Positions 7,401-15,801 of a DNA stretch of 20,031 nucleotides are shown here, piece by piece (position 1 is the stretch's first letter; each line of letters begins with the position of its first letter). The notes under the pieces are model-generated. The model saw only the letters and a program-made list of their open reading frames with translations, searched no databases and was not told the DNA's origin. The translations under genes were made by a program, and so were the position numbers. This DNA is from Stemphylium vesicarium (Eukaryota > Ascomycota > Dothideomycetes > Pleosporales > Pleosporaceae): assembly GCA_004380135.1 (NCBI GenBank), contig QXCR01000303.1, positions 1 to 20,031 of the forward strand, in the 5' to 3' direction.

Positions 7401-10400
7401 AGGGAAGAACTTAAATGGGAAGCAACTCCGCATCATTATAGACGTAGAAGTACAACTCCCCGACGGCACCGCGGTGCCGCTCCGGGCACTCTACGACTCT
7501 GGAGCAGAGATCAACCTCATAAGCCTTCGAGCAGCACAGAGGCACAATATGGAGCACGCGTTGTTCCATAGCCGTCCAATGGCGAAGTTCATTGATGACA
7601 ACCAGCTCGAGCTGCTCCAGCCATACGACGTCACGGTCCATTGCAAGGACGACGACGGCGCACTAAAGGCCGTCGGACCCCAACGATTCTAGTTAGTAGA
7701 ATTTAAGGGATACGATATAGTTCTTAGTTACCTATAGTTGCAAGAAGTAGACCCGCAGATTCGCTTCTCCACGAGTACGTTCCGTTGGTGGCCCGAGGGC
7801 GACAGGGACCGAATCCAGATGACGACAGCCAGCGATCTGCTCCATGACATCGCCAAGGGCGAACGAGCCTACGTGCTACACCCTGGGGGACTGTCATGTT
7901 CAACGATCTCGGATCAGCTACAAGTGCTGCTACGGGAAGCCGAAGAGCGATCCGTCACTGAAGCCATGTCGCCGCAGCCGGGACCTAGCGGCGACGAGGT
8001 TAAGGACGATAACTAGTATAACCGTCGAGGCATCCTCTAGGTAAAAACCTAGGCGGATAACCTTAAGTTTTGTCTCGATAAGTGCATCGCCGACGCACCA
8101 GATCTGGCAGGCCTTCCTAGCAAGGTCCTTTATCGTTCTGTAGCAGCGGTATTTCACAGAGAACCTTAGCGTGCCGTAGTGCCTCCGCACAAGGGCCGCT
8201 TTCTCCCTAATAGGGAGGAAGAGCCACTAAAATACCACGAAGCAGACGATAAGCCAGATATAGAAGAACTAAAGCACGTCCTAGAGAAGCTACATCACTA
8301 ATAGCTAGCCTTTAGCAAGCGGCAGACGCGGATCCTACGCCTAAATAGGGAGTATAATCACGCGATCGAAATTAAGAAAGAGAAGAAGATCTCTAACCTC
8401 CTAATCTATAATCTCTCCGCGAGAGAGTTAGAGATCCTACGGGACTACCTCGCTAAGATATAGAAGAAGGGATAGATACGTCTAAGTAAGTCGCCTATAG
8501 GCGCACTAATTCTCTTCGTTTCTAAGTTAGATAGTATAATAAGATTATGCGTTAACTATTATAGCCTAAATAAGGTTTTAATTAAGAACTAATACCTAAT
8601 CCCACTAGTAAATAAGATATTAGACTAGTTATTAAAAGCTAGCGTCTATACTAAGCTTAATCTCTATAACGCCTATTATAGGCTCTAGATTTAGAAGGGG
8701 GATAAATAGAAGAAAGCCTTTAAGACTTAGTATAGTCACTACGAGTATAATATAATACTATTTAGGCTCGTTAACGCCCTAGCGACGTTCTAGTCCTACG
8801 TCCACCAAGCCCTAAGAGGGCTTATAGACCGCACCTGCGTAGTGTACCTAGACGATATTCTTATCTATTCTAAATATAAAGAGGATTACGATAAGTATAT
8901 TAAGGAAATCTAAGCCTTTCTAGAGTTCTATAACTTCTATAGATAGTTTATCTATAATTACTCTATAATTATACGCCTAATAGTGGACCTTATAACACGC
9001 GCCTAAGCTCTACCGCCTTTCTATAACCTACCTAAGGGCATAGCTAAGAAGAAAGCTACGAAGAATTAGAAGGGACCTACTAAATAGTATCTACCTTAGT
9101 AATAGCTAGAGGACGCCTAATAGGCGTTCCTTACCCTCTAATAGAAGTTCACGGAGGCCCTAGTGCTCTAATACTTTAACCTAATAAAGCTAGTAATAGT
9201 CTTAATAGATACGTTAGACTTCGCTATAGCGGCGATATTACTATAACTAGCAACCTTAGAGGTTAAGACTAAGAGGCACTAGAAACTAGTAGCTTTTTAG
9301 AGTAAGAAGTTCACTAGCCTATTACTTAGGTGGTATACGCACGATAAGGAACTATTAGCGATCGTGGAGTCTTTCTAGACGTGGAGACACTACCTTAAGC
9401 ATACCCCGTTAACAGTCTAAGTACTCTCTAATTATAATAACCTAAGATACTTTATAACTATGAAAGTACTCTCCTCTAAGTAGGCCTACTAGACTAAGGA
9501 GTTAGCTAGGTTTAATTTCAAAATCAAATACAAGCTAGGGGCTAATAACCTAGCTAATAGCCTATTACGAAGACCTAACTATGCGTAGGGGCTTTAGATA
9601 GGAGAATAGCAGGCCCTATAGGATGCTATACTACTAACCCTTTAGTAAAAACTTTAAATATAGACCCTCTAGACGTCTATAGCTTCTAGTACTACTTAAG
9701 AAGTATAGGGCAGTAAACCCTCTAATAGAGGACCTACGTAGTTCTATTAACTATCTAAAACTCTTACTTCTAAGTAGGAATTCCCTAATAAGATATTAGA
9801 ATACGGCGACGAGTCGCCCGCTCTACTTCGCAGTCTAACTATAGGCAAAGGCTACTAAGGCGAAGACGAGCAATACGAAGCACGGCTAGAAGGATTTAAT
9901 GTCGCAAAGGGCCTGCTCTAGAGCCTAGACTACAAATACCTCTCGCCGAACGGCCCAGCGCATGAAGCCGCGCAGGGCGAAAGCGCCTTCGCACTGGAAG
10001 CTCCAGACCTCCTACTCGACCATATCAGACTAGTTCAGGAACGTGATCGGGCCTATCACGGAAATGAAGCGCTAATATAGCGGGCGGAGGGCGAGGTAAA
10101 TAAGATAGCTAATATCTAGGAAGTTAACCCTAGTGGCATCTTGCGTAGGAATAGGAAAGTGTGGATTCCTAAAGACGCAGCACTCCGCGCGAACCTACTT
10201 ATAAGGAATTATAATAATCCTATAGGCGGACACTATAGCATTAATAAGACTATTACTATTCTTAAGATAAAGTACTACTAGCCGTATGCGAAGCGTGACG
10301 CTAGTGAATACATTAGATGATGCGCCGCATGCTAGTTGAACAAGATTCGACGGCATAAGCTATAGGGACTGTTAGTTCCGTTGCCAGTGCTAGACACGGC

Positions 10401-11590
10401 ATAGCGGCATTACTCCCTAGACTTTGTCACCGACTTACCAGAGTCGCAGGACGAACGAGGAAACACATTCAACGCTATTCTAGTCTTAGTAAACTAGTTC
10501 TCTAAGTATATCTATTACCTTCCTATTACAAAAATAATAATAGCCTAAGATATTACTAATATACTACTATAGTAGTACTTCCTAAAAATAGGCTCTCTTA
10601 ATATACTAGTATCAGATTAAGATTATATCTTTATAAGCTAGTTCTAGTTAGATATATACTTCTATTTAAAGATAGACTACTAACTAAGTATAGTATTCTA
10701 TCTCTAGATAGATAGTTAAACTAAATAATAAAACTAGGAACTTAAGACGTACCTACGAATCTATATAGGATATAAATAAGATAATTAGGTTGGGCTAATT
10801 GCCCTACGCAGAGTATGCGTACAACTCTAAGAAGCACTTAGCGCACGGCTAGTCCCCTATACGGGTCGCCTTCGGCACAAACCCGAAGGGGTTTGACGGA
10901 GTGCCGGATGAGCACTGGCTGAGGAAACCGCCGACGTCGTGGGTCGACAGCGGACCCGTACCGGAAATGCGACGGCAGGTCAGCGCGAGGCTGACCGAAT
11001 AGGCGGACATGAGCAAAGCCGCAAAGGACAGCCTAGAGAAAGCGCAACGCACTAACGCGAAGTGGTATAACACAACCCGACTCCCTTTACACTTCGTAGA
11101 AGGAGATTCTATCCTACTATAGGCAAAGAATATTACTACTAGTCGCCCCTTAAAGAAACTTAACTCGAGATACCTAAAGCCGTTCTAAGTTATAAAGAAG
11201 ATTAGTAAGCTAATATATTACCTTAACCTTCCTTTATTAATAGCTTATATATACCCTATCTTTAACGTCTCGCTCTTAGAACTCTAGAATAAACCCTTTA
11301 GATTTAAGAGCTTTAAGCTAGACTCTACCTAAATTCTAGATAACGTCTTAGTAGGCGAAAGATATAAAGTTAAAGGAATCCTTAAGTATAAGGATATAGT
11401 AGTAAGAGGCCGCGAATATAAGGTTAAATAGTTAGAATAGCTAATCTAGGACTATACTTAGGAACTAGAAGACTACCTAGACTACTACAAGAAAATCCTT
11501 ATAGAATACCTAACTAACCTAATAGACGTCTCGCGAATAACTACTAGACGCAAGATGGCCTACGGGCGACCTATGGCCACGCCGGCAACC
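7401..11590 (+). pseudogene. gypsy-A Pol remnant: protease, RT, RNase H, integrase, chromodomain
   Basis: Protease: LRALYDSGAEINLIS with catalytic DSG at 7495-7503. RT: LCVNYYSLNKV (about 8550), VYTKLNLYNAYYRL where the first catalytic Asp has become Asn, and intact CVVYLDDILIYSK (YLDD at 8845-8856). RNase H: VLIDTLDFAIAAI (about 9198) and THDKELLAIVESF (about 9340), with a later Asp read as Asn in NYNNL. Integrase: GGHYS (His at 10231) and CAAC (10321-10332) of the zinc finger, SLDFVTDLPES (Asp 10420) and LVSD (Asp 10615). A single extra A near 10797 shifts the frame before PYAEYAYNSKKHLAHG. The chromodomain is at about 11340-11520 (GERYKVKGILKYKD, VVRGREYKVK, ELEDYLDYYKKILIEY). Domain order PR-RT-RH-IN-CHD is that of chromoviruses. 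Trp and Gln codons are widely replaced by TAG/TAA. Confidence 0.92.
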
Positions 11591-11619
11591 TAGAGGCAGA
11601 CCTGAGGGTCTGCGAGAGA

Positions 11620-12036
11620 TAGAGGAGATAAAGGGAAGTTATAAACGACTCTAAATTATAGTATAAGTGGCATAAAGTACTTAGAATAAAAGATGTTATT
11701 ACACTATAGACTAGAAACCCCACTACTAGGGGGATAGATAGAAATTAGGACTTCCTGCGCCGCTAGCACGCCTATTAGAGACCTTTAGGCGCTTAGTCGG
11801 AGACTTAGAGGTGCTCTAAACGAAAGACGACACCAAAAAACCAGCCGCTGGAACCTCCGCACCGAAGTAGTAATGACACTTCTCCCGGTTGCTCGCCGAA
11901 CCGCCATGATGGAAGGACGCCGCCTCGAGAGCGCTGTCAACGACAACATTAGCAGCAGCATTAAGTCCTTGCGAACCTAAGCCAACCTAGTTAGCGATTA
12001 GTCTACTATAACTTTAAGAATTACGAGGATACGTAC
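11620..12036 (-). pseudogene. ORF Y, possible second exon (antisense in gypsy-A)
   Basis: Downstream of the Cys-rich ORF on the minus strand, another open, low-RIP frame starts at 11986: VGLGSQGLNAAANVVVDSAL, EAASFHHGGSASNREK, CHYYFGAEVPAAGFLVSSFV, then after a stop STSKSPTKRLKVSNRRASG. Immediately before it the minus strand has GCTAACTAG, a CTAAC branch-like box fused to an AG, and a GTACGT donor-like site begins at 12036, which would define a 50-nt intron. With that donor the frame does not join cleanly. A donor at GTTATA (12043) does, but it would be non-canonical or RIP-altered. The exon assignment is therefore only a suggestion. Confidence 0.35.
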
Positions 12037-12690
12037 TATATAACGCTTAAGATTAAAGACTTCGTAATCTTACGTTTAACGTGCGCCGTATACTTAAAGA
12101 AGCTAGTCTGTAGCTTCTCCGCATACTCAAAGGCGCGCGCCTAATGCCTCTAGACGATATCCGACTGAGTGAGCATGTCGTCAGTAGAAGCATGTTGGCT
12201 GACGGCCATCTCGGCGACACTCTTGCGCGTGGCGTAGTCAACGAGATACATGAAGACGTTGACGGCGCGGCGAAAGGCAGGTTCAACCTGTATAAGTCAG
12301 CAATGCCTACGGCACTTGGACCTGGCACTCACGGCGAGGCAGCTGCCCTTGTGCGCAGCCTTGCACGGATCGCACACACCATAGGTGTCGTTACGAGCGC
12401 AGAAGTGAGCGCCCATGAAGGACCGCGCGAGACCCGCCGCAGTTTCGTTGCTGATAGGGCCCTTGCTGTTAGTCACGAGCGAAACCAGGCATGCCTGACA
12501 GGCAGGCCTCACCAGAGCCGGCTGCGTCTGAAGATGCTGCGGCAGCACGTATACGTGGTCAGGCAGAGGAGCGTTAGATACGGCATAAGAGATAGTGCGG
12601 ACGTAGATATTAATACTTATAATAAAACTATTCTTAAGAATAGAAGTAGTAAGATATAAAAAAAGTAAATAAGAACTATATTTATACTAC
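12037..12690 (-). pseudogene. ORF Y: antisense Cys-rich ORF between chromodomain and 3' LTR of gypsy-A
   Basis: The minus strand is open from about 12690 to a TGA at 12299-12297 and continues in the same frame with only RIP-type stops (12152-12150, 12143-12141) to TAG at 12038-12036. Readable parts are DHVYVLPQHLQTQPALVRPA, then CQAC, SKGPISNETAAGLARSFMG, HFC, YGVCDPCKAAHKGSC, VEPAFRRAVNVFMYLVDYAT and FEYAEKLQTSFFKYTAHVKR. Cysteines fall as CxxC ... C ... CxxC-x7-C, a likely zinc-binding set. Codon use and low RIP at 12120-12600 support coding. No start codon survives. The function is unknown. The opposite frame at 12144-12659 is a shadow. Gene X in gypsy-C occupies the equivalent position and strand. 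Confidence 0.6.
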
Positions 12691-13121
12691 CTTACTAAAC
12701 TAATATAAACGCTTTATTACTTATCTATAGACCTTCTATAGTTACTATAATAACTTACTACTTATCTACGCTTTATATTATAAGTAAGGTAAGAAGGATA
12801 GATAATATAAAGCATTATAACGCAAATACTAAGCTATACCCGCAAGGCAAATAGCGTAATATAGCTAAGTATTACCTTCCCTAGCGTAACTTAGTATAAG
12901 GATAGCTAAGAGAAGGGCTAAGGCTATAGAAATCTAATACGTAAGTTTAATATAATTTTTTCTTATAGAAGTTTTTCGCGAACTTAGCTATAATTAGATT
13001 ATAGAAATCTAATAGGGCGTACCTAAAATAGTAAGGTCGTTATATAAGTTAAATACGCGGGGACTTAAATTATAAGTATTACGGCGTAGTAAGACTTCTA
13101 TTAAGAGTTAGGACGACTCTT
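12691..13121. other. RIPped non-coding region between ORF Y and the 3' LTR
   Basis: No coding sequence is readable. It contains an 11-bp inverted repeat (GCTTTATATTA at 12770-12780 against TAATATAAAGC at 12803-12813). It would hold the promoter of the antisense ORF. Confidence 0.4.
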
Positions 13122-13135
13122 AGGAAAGGGGGAGG
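13122..13135 (+). other. Polypurine tract of gypsy-A
   Basis: AGGAAAGGGGGAGG lies four bases before the 3' LTR, the expected plus-strand priming site. A related tract precedes the gypsy-C LTR at 13762-13772. Confidence 0.8.
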
Positions 13136-13139
13136 CTAT

Positions 13140-13353
13140 TATTACGAGCCTCTAGGGCGAAGACCTAGCTATAGGCAGGCCAGCCGCTAGAGACCCTACG
13201 GGATCCCGCTAGTCTATACTAGCTATAACTACGTAACCTTATTATATAATATAGGTATATATTATCTCTCTTAAAGCCTTAATTACTTCTTAAGGATTCG
13301 TCTTAATATAAGCCTATACCTATATTTCAGCACCTGTTCAAGAACTCCTCACA
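13140..13353 (+). repeat. 3' LTR of gypsy-A (214 bp)
   Basis: Starts TATTAC (RIPped TGTCAC) and ends CTCCTCACA; co-linear with 5215-5428. The E-box seen in the 5' copy is here TACGTA at 13230-13235, mutated on both strands. Confidence 0.93.
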
Positions 13354-13358
13354 CTTAA
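13354..13358. repeat. Right target-site duplication of gypsy-A (CTTAA)
   Basis: Identical to 5210-5214. Confidence 0.9.
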
Positions 13359-13492
13359 CTAAATATAAACCTTATATACACGACTATTCTTCGCGTACGC
13401 TACGCACTTTTATACTATAATTTCTCTAATAGAATTAATAAATTTAGTAAAATATTTATAATAGGTAGTGCTATTCTCTAAAGGTCATTTAG

Positions 13493-13652
13493 TGTAACCA
13501 CGTGACTAGGGTCACATGATTTGCTATTGTAGCAGGCACCTACCTCTAAGCCGGAAGCTCCGGAAACAGAAAAAGAGATCAGAACACGACAACAGATAGC
13601 AATACAATCTTTGATCCGCAGCCTCTAACTCGACACTGCTCACGCAGTTACA
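13493..13652 (+). repeat. Solo LTR of copia-A (160 bp)
   Basis: TGTAAC...GTTACA with perfect TTTAG duplications (13488-13492 and 13653-13657). It matches 138-299 in inverted orientation apart from a 2-bp GT indel. It is unmutated inside a RIPped host sequence. It contains CACGTGAC at 13499-13506. It interrupts gene X three codons after its ATG. Confidence 0.95.
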
Positions 13653-13661
13653 TTTAGGCAT

Positions 13662-13776
13662 AGTAAGATAAGACTAAAGTAGCTAACATTACTTATAACG
13701 CGGGGCTACTCTAGTTATAGTATACTACTCGCTACTATTAGGTAACTTAAGAACGAGTCCTAAAGAGGGAGGATAG
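13662..13776 (+). other. gypsy-C sequence between gene X and 3' LTR, with polypurine tract
   Basis: Similar in outline to the region before the gypsy-A 3' LTR: CGCGGGG near 13700, a G/C-mixed GAACGAGTCC, then the tract AAAGAGGGAGG at 13762-13772. The resemblance indicates that gypsy-A and gypsy-C are related families. Confidence 0.5.
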
Positions 13777-14100
13777 TGTTATAGCCTAGCCGCACTAGAT
13801 TACCTTAAAGTAACTAGAGCTAGTTATTAGTATAACTTTTAGCATTAGTAAGACTTATAGTATAATTACTACGCTATATATTATATAACTTCTTAAAGTG
13901 CTTAGTAGTCTTAGTATATTAAGTAGGACTAAGTAGTACTTAGTAATTAGTATCACTTAGTAGAACTAAGTAACTAAGTAACTTATATTTATTAAGTATA
14001 TAGCTACTAAGTAGCGTACTTATATAGTCGCTATATTTACCTTTAAAATTTAAGAATTAGTACTTAATTCTTAAACTCTTAAGTTATTTATTAATCTTTA
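13777..14100 (+). repeat. gypsy-C 3' LTR start and AT-rich repeat region (right end not fixed)
   Basis: TGTTATAGCC, which would be RIPped TGTCACAGCC, follows the polypurine tract. The right boundary cannot be placed. From about 13900 to 14000 the sequence has many direct and inverted copies of ACTTAGTA/TACTAAGT spaced 8-20 bp, which may be part of the LTR or of a separate small element. No gene is seen. Confidence 0.5.
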
Positions 14101-14460
14101 TATTATGCTTAACTTATCTCGTCTATCACGCGCCTAGCTTATTCCCAAGAACTAACCCTAGGACCCTCTAAGGACGGACCTTCACAGCTAATTATTATCC
14201 TTCATTTTGTGCGATAGCTGGCCTCCAGCTTCGCTTTCCCTGACCGAAGGATTCCACCTGCTGTTATCTGTAACACTATATAGTACTAAATACTTTACTA
14301 TTAGTATTTAAGAAAGTAAAATAATATAGACCTATACTACTAAGGTTTATTTATATACTTCTTTTCTAACTTTTTTTAGTACTATAGATATATTTTTTAG
14401 AGATAATATTAATACTTATTAATTATCTACTAAATACATCTTTATGCTCTATAGTATGCC
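14101..14460. other. Unassigned: low-RIP island (14110-14270) then AT-rich sequence
   Basis: The island has normal composition (CCCTGACCGAAGGATTCCAC) and no long ORF. After 14275 the sequence is AT-rich without readable RT motifs; a YxDD box for copia-C was looked for and not found. Confidence 0.3.
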
Positions 14461-14975
14461 TATTAACTAGAAAGCTACCATGCTTTGGTTAGTCACCCGT
14501 TCTATACTAAAGCAGAGCTGCATGCTCTCTCAGCTGCTGGCGTTGAATCGCAATACTGCGATCGCTTCTGCCGCAACATCGGCTTCACGCTTCATACCAA
14601 AAAGGCTCTCTGGTGTGACAATGCGCAGACCGTACGCCTTGTCGAAAGTGACGCTGATCGCATTCAAACGAAGCTTCGCTATGTCGATATCCATCAAATG
14701 TGGCTCCGCCAGGAGGTAGATTCTGGAAGAATTAATGTCAAATAGAAGCCTACTGCTAAAATGCCTGCTAATGGCTTCACAAAGCTGCTTCCTTAATAGA
14801 AATATGAAAACTTTATACGCTAGCTTGGCCTAAAGGACATTTATTACCTTATTATTAATAACTCTTCTTCTCCTTTACCTCCTGCTTAGTTGAATTAGCT
14901 GCGCGACGCGCGCACGCATTTTACTCTTAACGTTTTTCCTGTTTGTAAGGCCTCTATCTAATATAGATACCTTAG
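14461..14975 (+). pseudogene. copia-C Pol C-terminus: RNase H fragment
   Basis: The frame begins near ESYHALVSHPFY and reads TKAELHALSAAGVESQYCDR, FCRNIGFTLHTKKALWCDN, QTVRLVESDADRIQTKLRYV and DIHQMWLRQEVDSGRINVK. After RIP-type stops it continues with PTAKMPANGFTKLLP, YENFI and LGLKDI. This is the Ty1/copia RNase H: Glu of AEL, Asp of CDN, and the KLRYVDIHQMWLR and GFTKLLP boxes. RT and all earlier domains are missing, so the copy is 5'-truncated or RIPped beyond reading. The 3' LTR follows at 14982. It is only lightly mutated between 14485 and 14745. Confidence 0.85.
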
Positions 14976-14981
14976 GGGGTG
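14972..14981 (+). other. Polypurine-like tract of copia-C
   Basis: TTAGGGGGTG directly before the LTR start TGTTAGC. Confidence 0.6.
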
Positions 14982-15155
14982 TGTTAGCATAGCACTCTAG
15001 TTTATAAGGTATATATAAACTATATCTTTTACGTGACTCTTCGTTACTTACTTATTTATATTAGTTGTGTAGATAATCTCTCTATGTAGCTCACTTAATA
15101 CAACAACCTTCTGCCTTCTTTCATGTCTTTTGCTTGGACCGTACTACATCCGACA
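14982..15155 (+). repeat. 3' LTR of copia-C (174 bp)
   Basis: TGTTAGCATAG...ATCCGACA, the same length as the solo copy at 5461-5634 and matching it in reverse complement. It is moderately RIPped: GTATATATAAAC here against GTACATGTGAAC in the solo copy, and TACGTGAC at 15030 against CACGTGAC. No duplicate of the following five bases (GTAAA) was identified upstream. Confidence 0.9.
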
Positions 15156-15505
15156 GTAAACTAGTCGTTAGGTGTGTTAAGTATGACAGTGACACGCGCC
15201 ACTGCGGGATCAGACTTAGTAGCCATTGTAGAGGCTGTAGTCGTGTGTGTATGGATCCAGGCAGAGATCCGGGCAATGTGTGTCGTGGGTGAACGCGGTA
15301 ACATTGCGCTGTGGTGAACGCGGTAACATTGCGCTGTGGTGGACGCGGTAACAGGTGCATTGTGGTGGACGCGGTAACAGGTGCGTTGTGGTGGACGCGG
15401 CAACAGGTGCGTTGTGGCGGACGCGGTAAGCAACGTGCGACTCGAGTAAAGTGACGATTGCAGCAGCAGGTGAGAACAATCCTAGGTTGCAACCGGGCTC
15501 ATAAC
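15156..15505 (-). mobile_element. copia-E leader with primer-binding site (15493-15505)
   Basis: On the minus strand the LTR ending CCCCAACA is followed at once by GTTATGAGCCCGG and TTGCAACC, the same half-tRNA-iMet primer site as copia-A. The remaining 340 bp are an untranslated leader that holds a 25-26-bp minisatellite. The leader is cut on its distal side by the copia-C LTR at 15155, so gag is missing. No RIP is seen. Several overlapping minus-strand open frames here are products of the repeat, not genes. Confidence 0.68.
15288..15430 (+). repeat. Minisatellite, 25-26-bp unit, about 5.5 copies
   Basis: Units start at 15288, 15313, 15338, 15364, 15390 and a partial one at 15416. The consensus start is GGTGGACGCGGTAAC. 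The first two are the 25-bp variant ending ATTGCGCTGT; the next three are 26 bp and end GGTGCRTTGT. The ordered variants suggest stepwise expansion. Confidence 0.9.
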
Positions 15506-15711
15506 TGTTGGGGATTACGTGCAGGAAGCATTGAAGGATTGAACTGCGGTTCTATTGTATATTGTTATGAACAATGTATATAGTAGGAAGGCGGTGAGAT
15601 GTAGAGTAGCGGTGAGGTGTAGAGTAGCGGTCAGGTGTACTACATGGTACAGCAGCGGATACATGAAATTGTGATACGTGATACTAGAGGAAAGACTCCA
15701 AAACCATGACA
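15506..15711 (-). repeat. 5' LTR of copia-E (206 bp)
   Basis: The end at 15506 is fixed by the adjacent primer site. The other end is proposed at CCATGACA (15711), giving TGTCATGG...CCCCAACA in sense orientation. An 18-bp repeat (GTGAGGTGTAGAGTAGCG type) occurs about 2.3 times near 15594-15640. The LTR ends 90 bp before the start codon of the host gene and its transcription would point away from it. No second LTR is available to confirm the outer boundary. Confidence 0.6.
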
Positions 15712-15801
15712 TGTTAACTATGCTGGGTGCCTGGCGGGGTCAGTGTGATCATTTGCTTCATTGATTCGTGTGATCTTTATTGTCACAAAGAAATTTCCAA
15801 C
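15712..15801 (+). promoter_or_regulatory. Residual 5' region of the host gene
   Basis: Only 90 bp separate the copia-E LTR from ATG 15802. There is a pyrimidine patch (CTTTATTGTCAC) and the start context CCAAC ATG G. No TATA box is evident. Native promoter elements may have been displaced by the retroelement. Confidence 0.4.

Larger units (their letters stand above)
5215..13353 (+). mobile_element. gypsy-A: complete, RIP-decayed chromovirus-like Ty3/gypsy element (8139 bp)
   Basis: Order: 5' LTR (5215-5428), leader, Gag, protease, RT, RNase H, integrase, chromodomain, an antisense Cys-rich ORF, polypurine tract and 3' LTR (13140-13353). The LTRs are both exactly 214 bp and the element is flanked by CTTAA. 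Without the nested solo LTR and its duplication it would be 7960 bp. It is inserted in gene X on the minus strand of gypsy-C. Pol carries dozens of TAG/TAA in place of Trp/Gln and at least one 1-bp insertion, so it is non-autonomous. RIP is patchy along its length. Confidence 0.93.
13354..13661 (-). pseudogene. Gene X, 5' block: Cys-rich half, split by a solo LTR
   Basis: On the minus strand an ATG at 13661-13659 opens MPK and reaches the solo copia-A LTR (13493-13652). Past the LTR the same frame resumes at 13492 and runs to 13354, where gypsy-A is inserted. Readable parts are PLENSTTYYKYFTKFINSIR, KCVAYAKNSRVYKVYI and RKYSACLYYS, then CNV. Several Tyr codons (TAC/TAT) are explicable as RIPped Cys (TGC/TGT at TpG), so an original cluster of the type CxxC ... 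C ... CxxC-x6-C is likely. Counting each target duplication once, the three blocks (13658-13661, 13354-13492, 4930-5209) total 423 nt, exactly 141 codons with the stop. That supports a real ancestral gene. The role is unknown. Confidence 0.62.

Noticed and set aside
12144..12659. 171-codon plus-strand ORF
   Set aside because: Shadow of the minus-strand Cys-rich ORF Y, whose frame has the cysteine pattern and continues beyond with only RIP-type stops.
15288..15430. CRISPR-like array
   Set aside because: Direct tandem repeat without spacers, in eukaryotic retroelement DNA.
15121..15492. Three overlapping minus-strand ORFs rich in PQRT, TASTT and CYRVHH repeats
   Set aside because: Generated by the 25-26-bp minisatellite being open in all minus frames; they lie in a retroelement leader.
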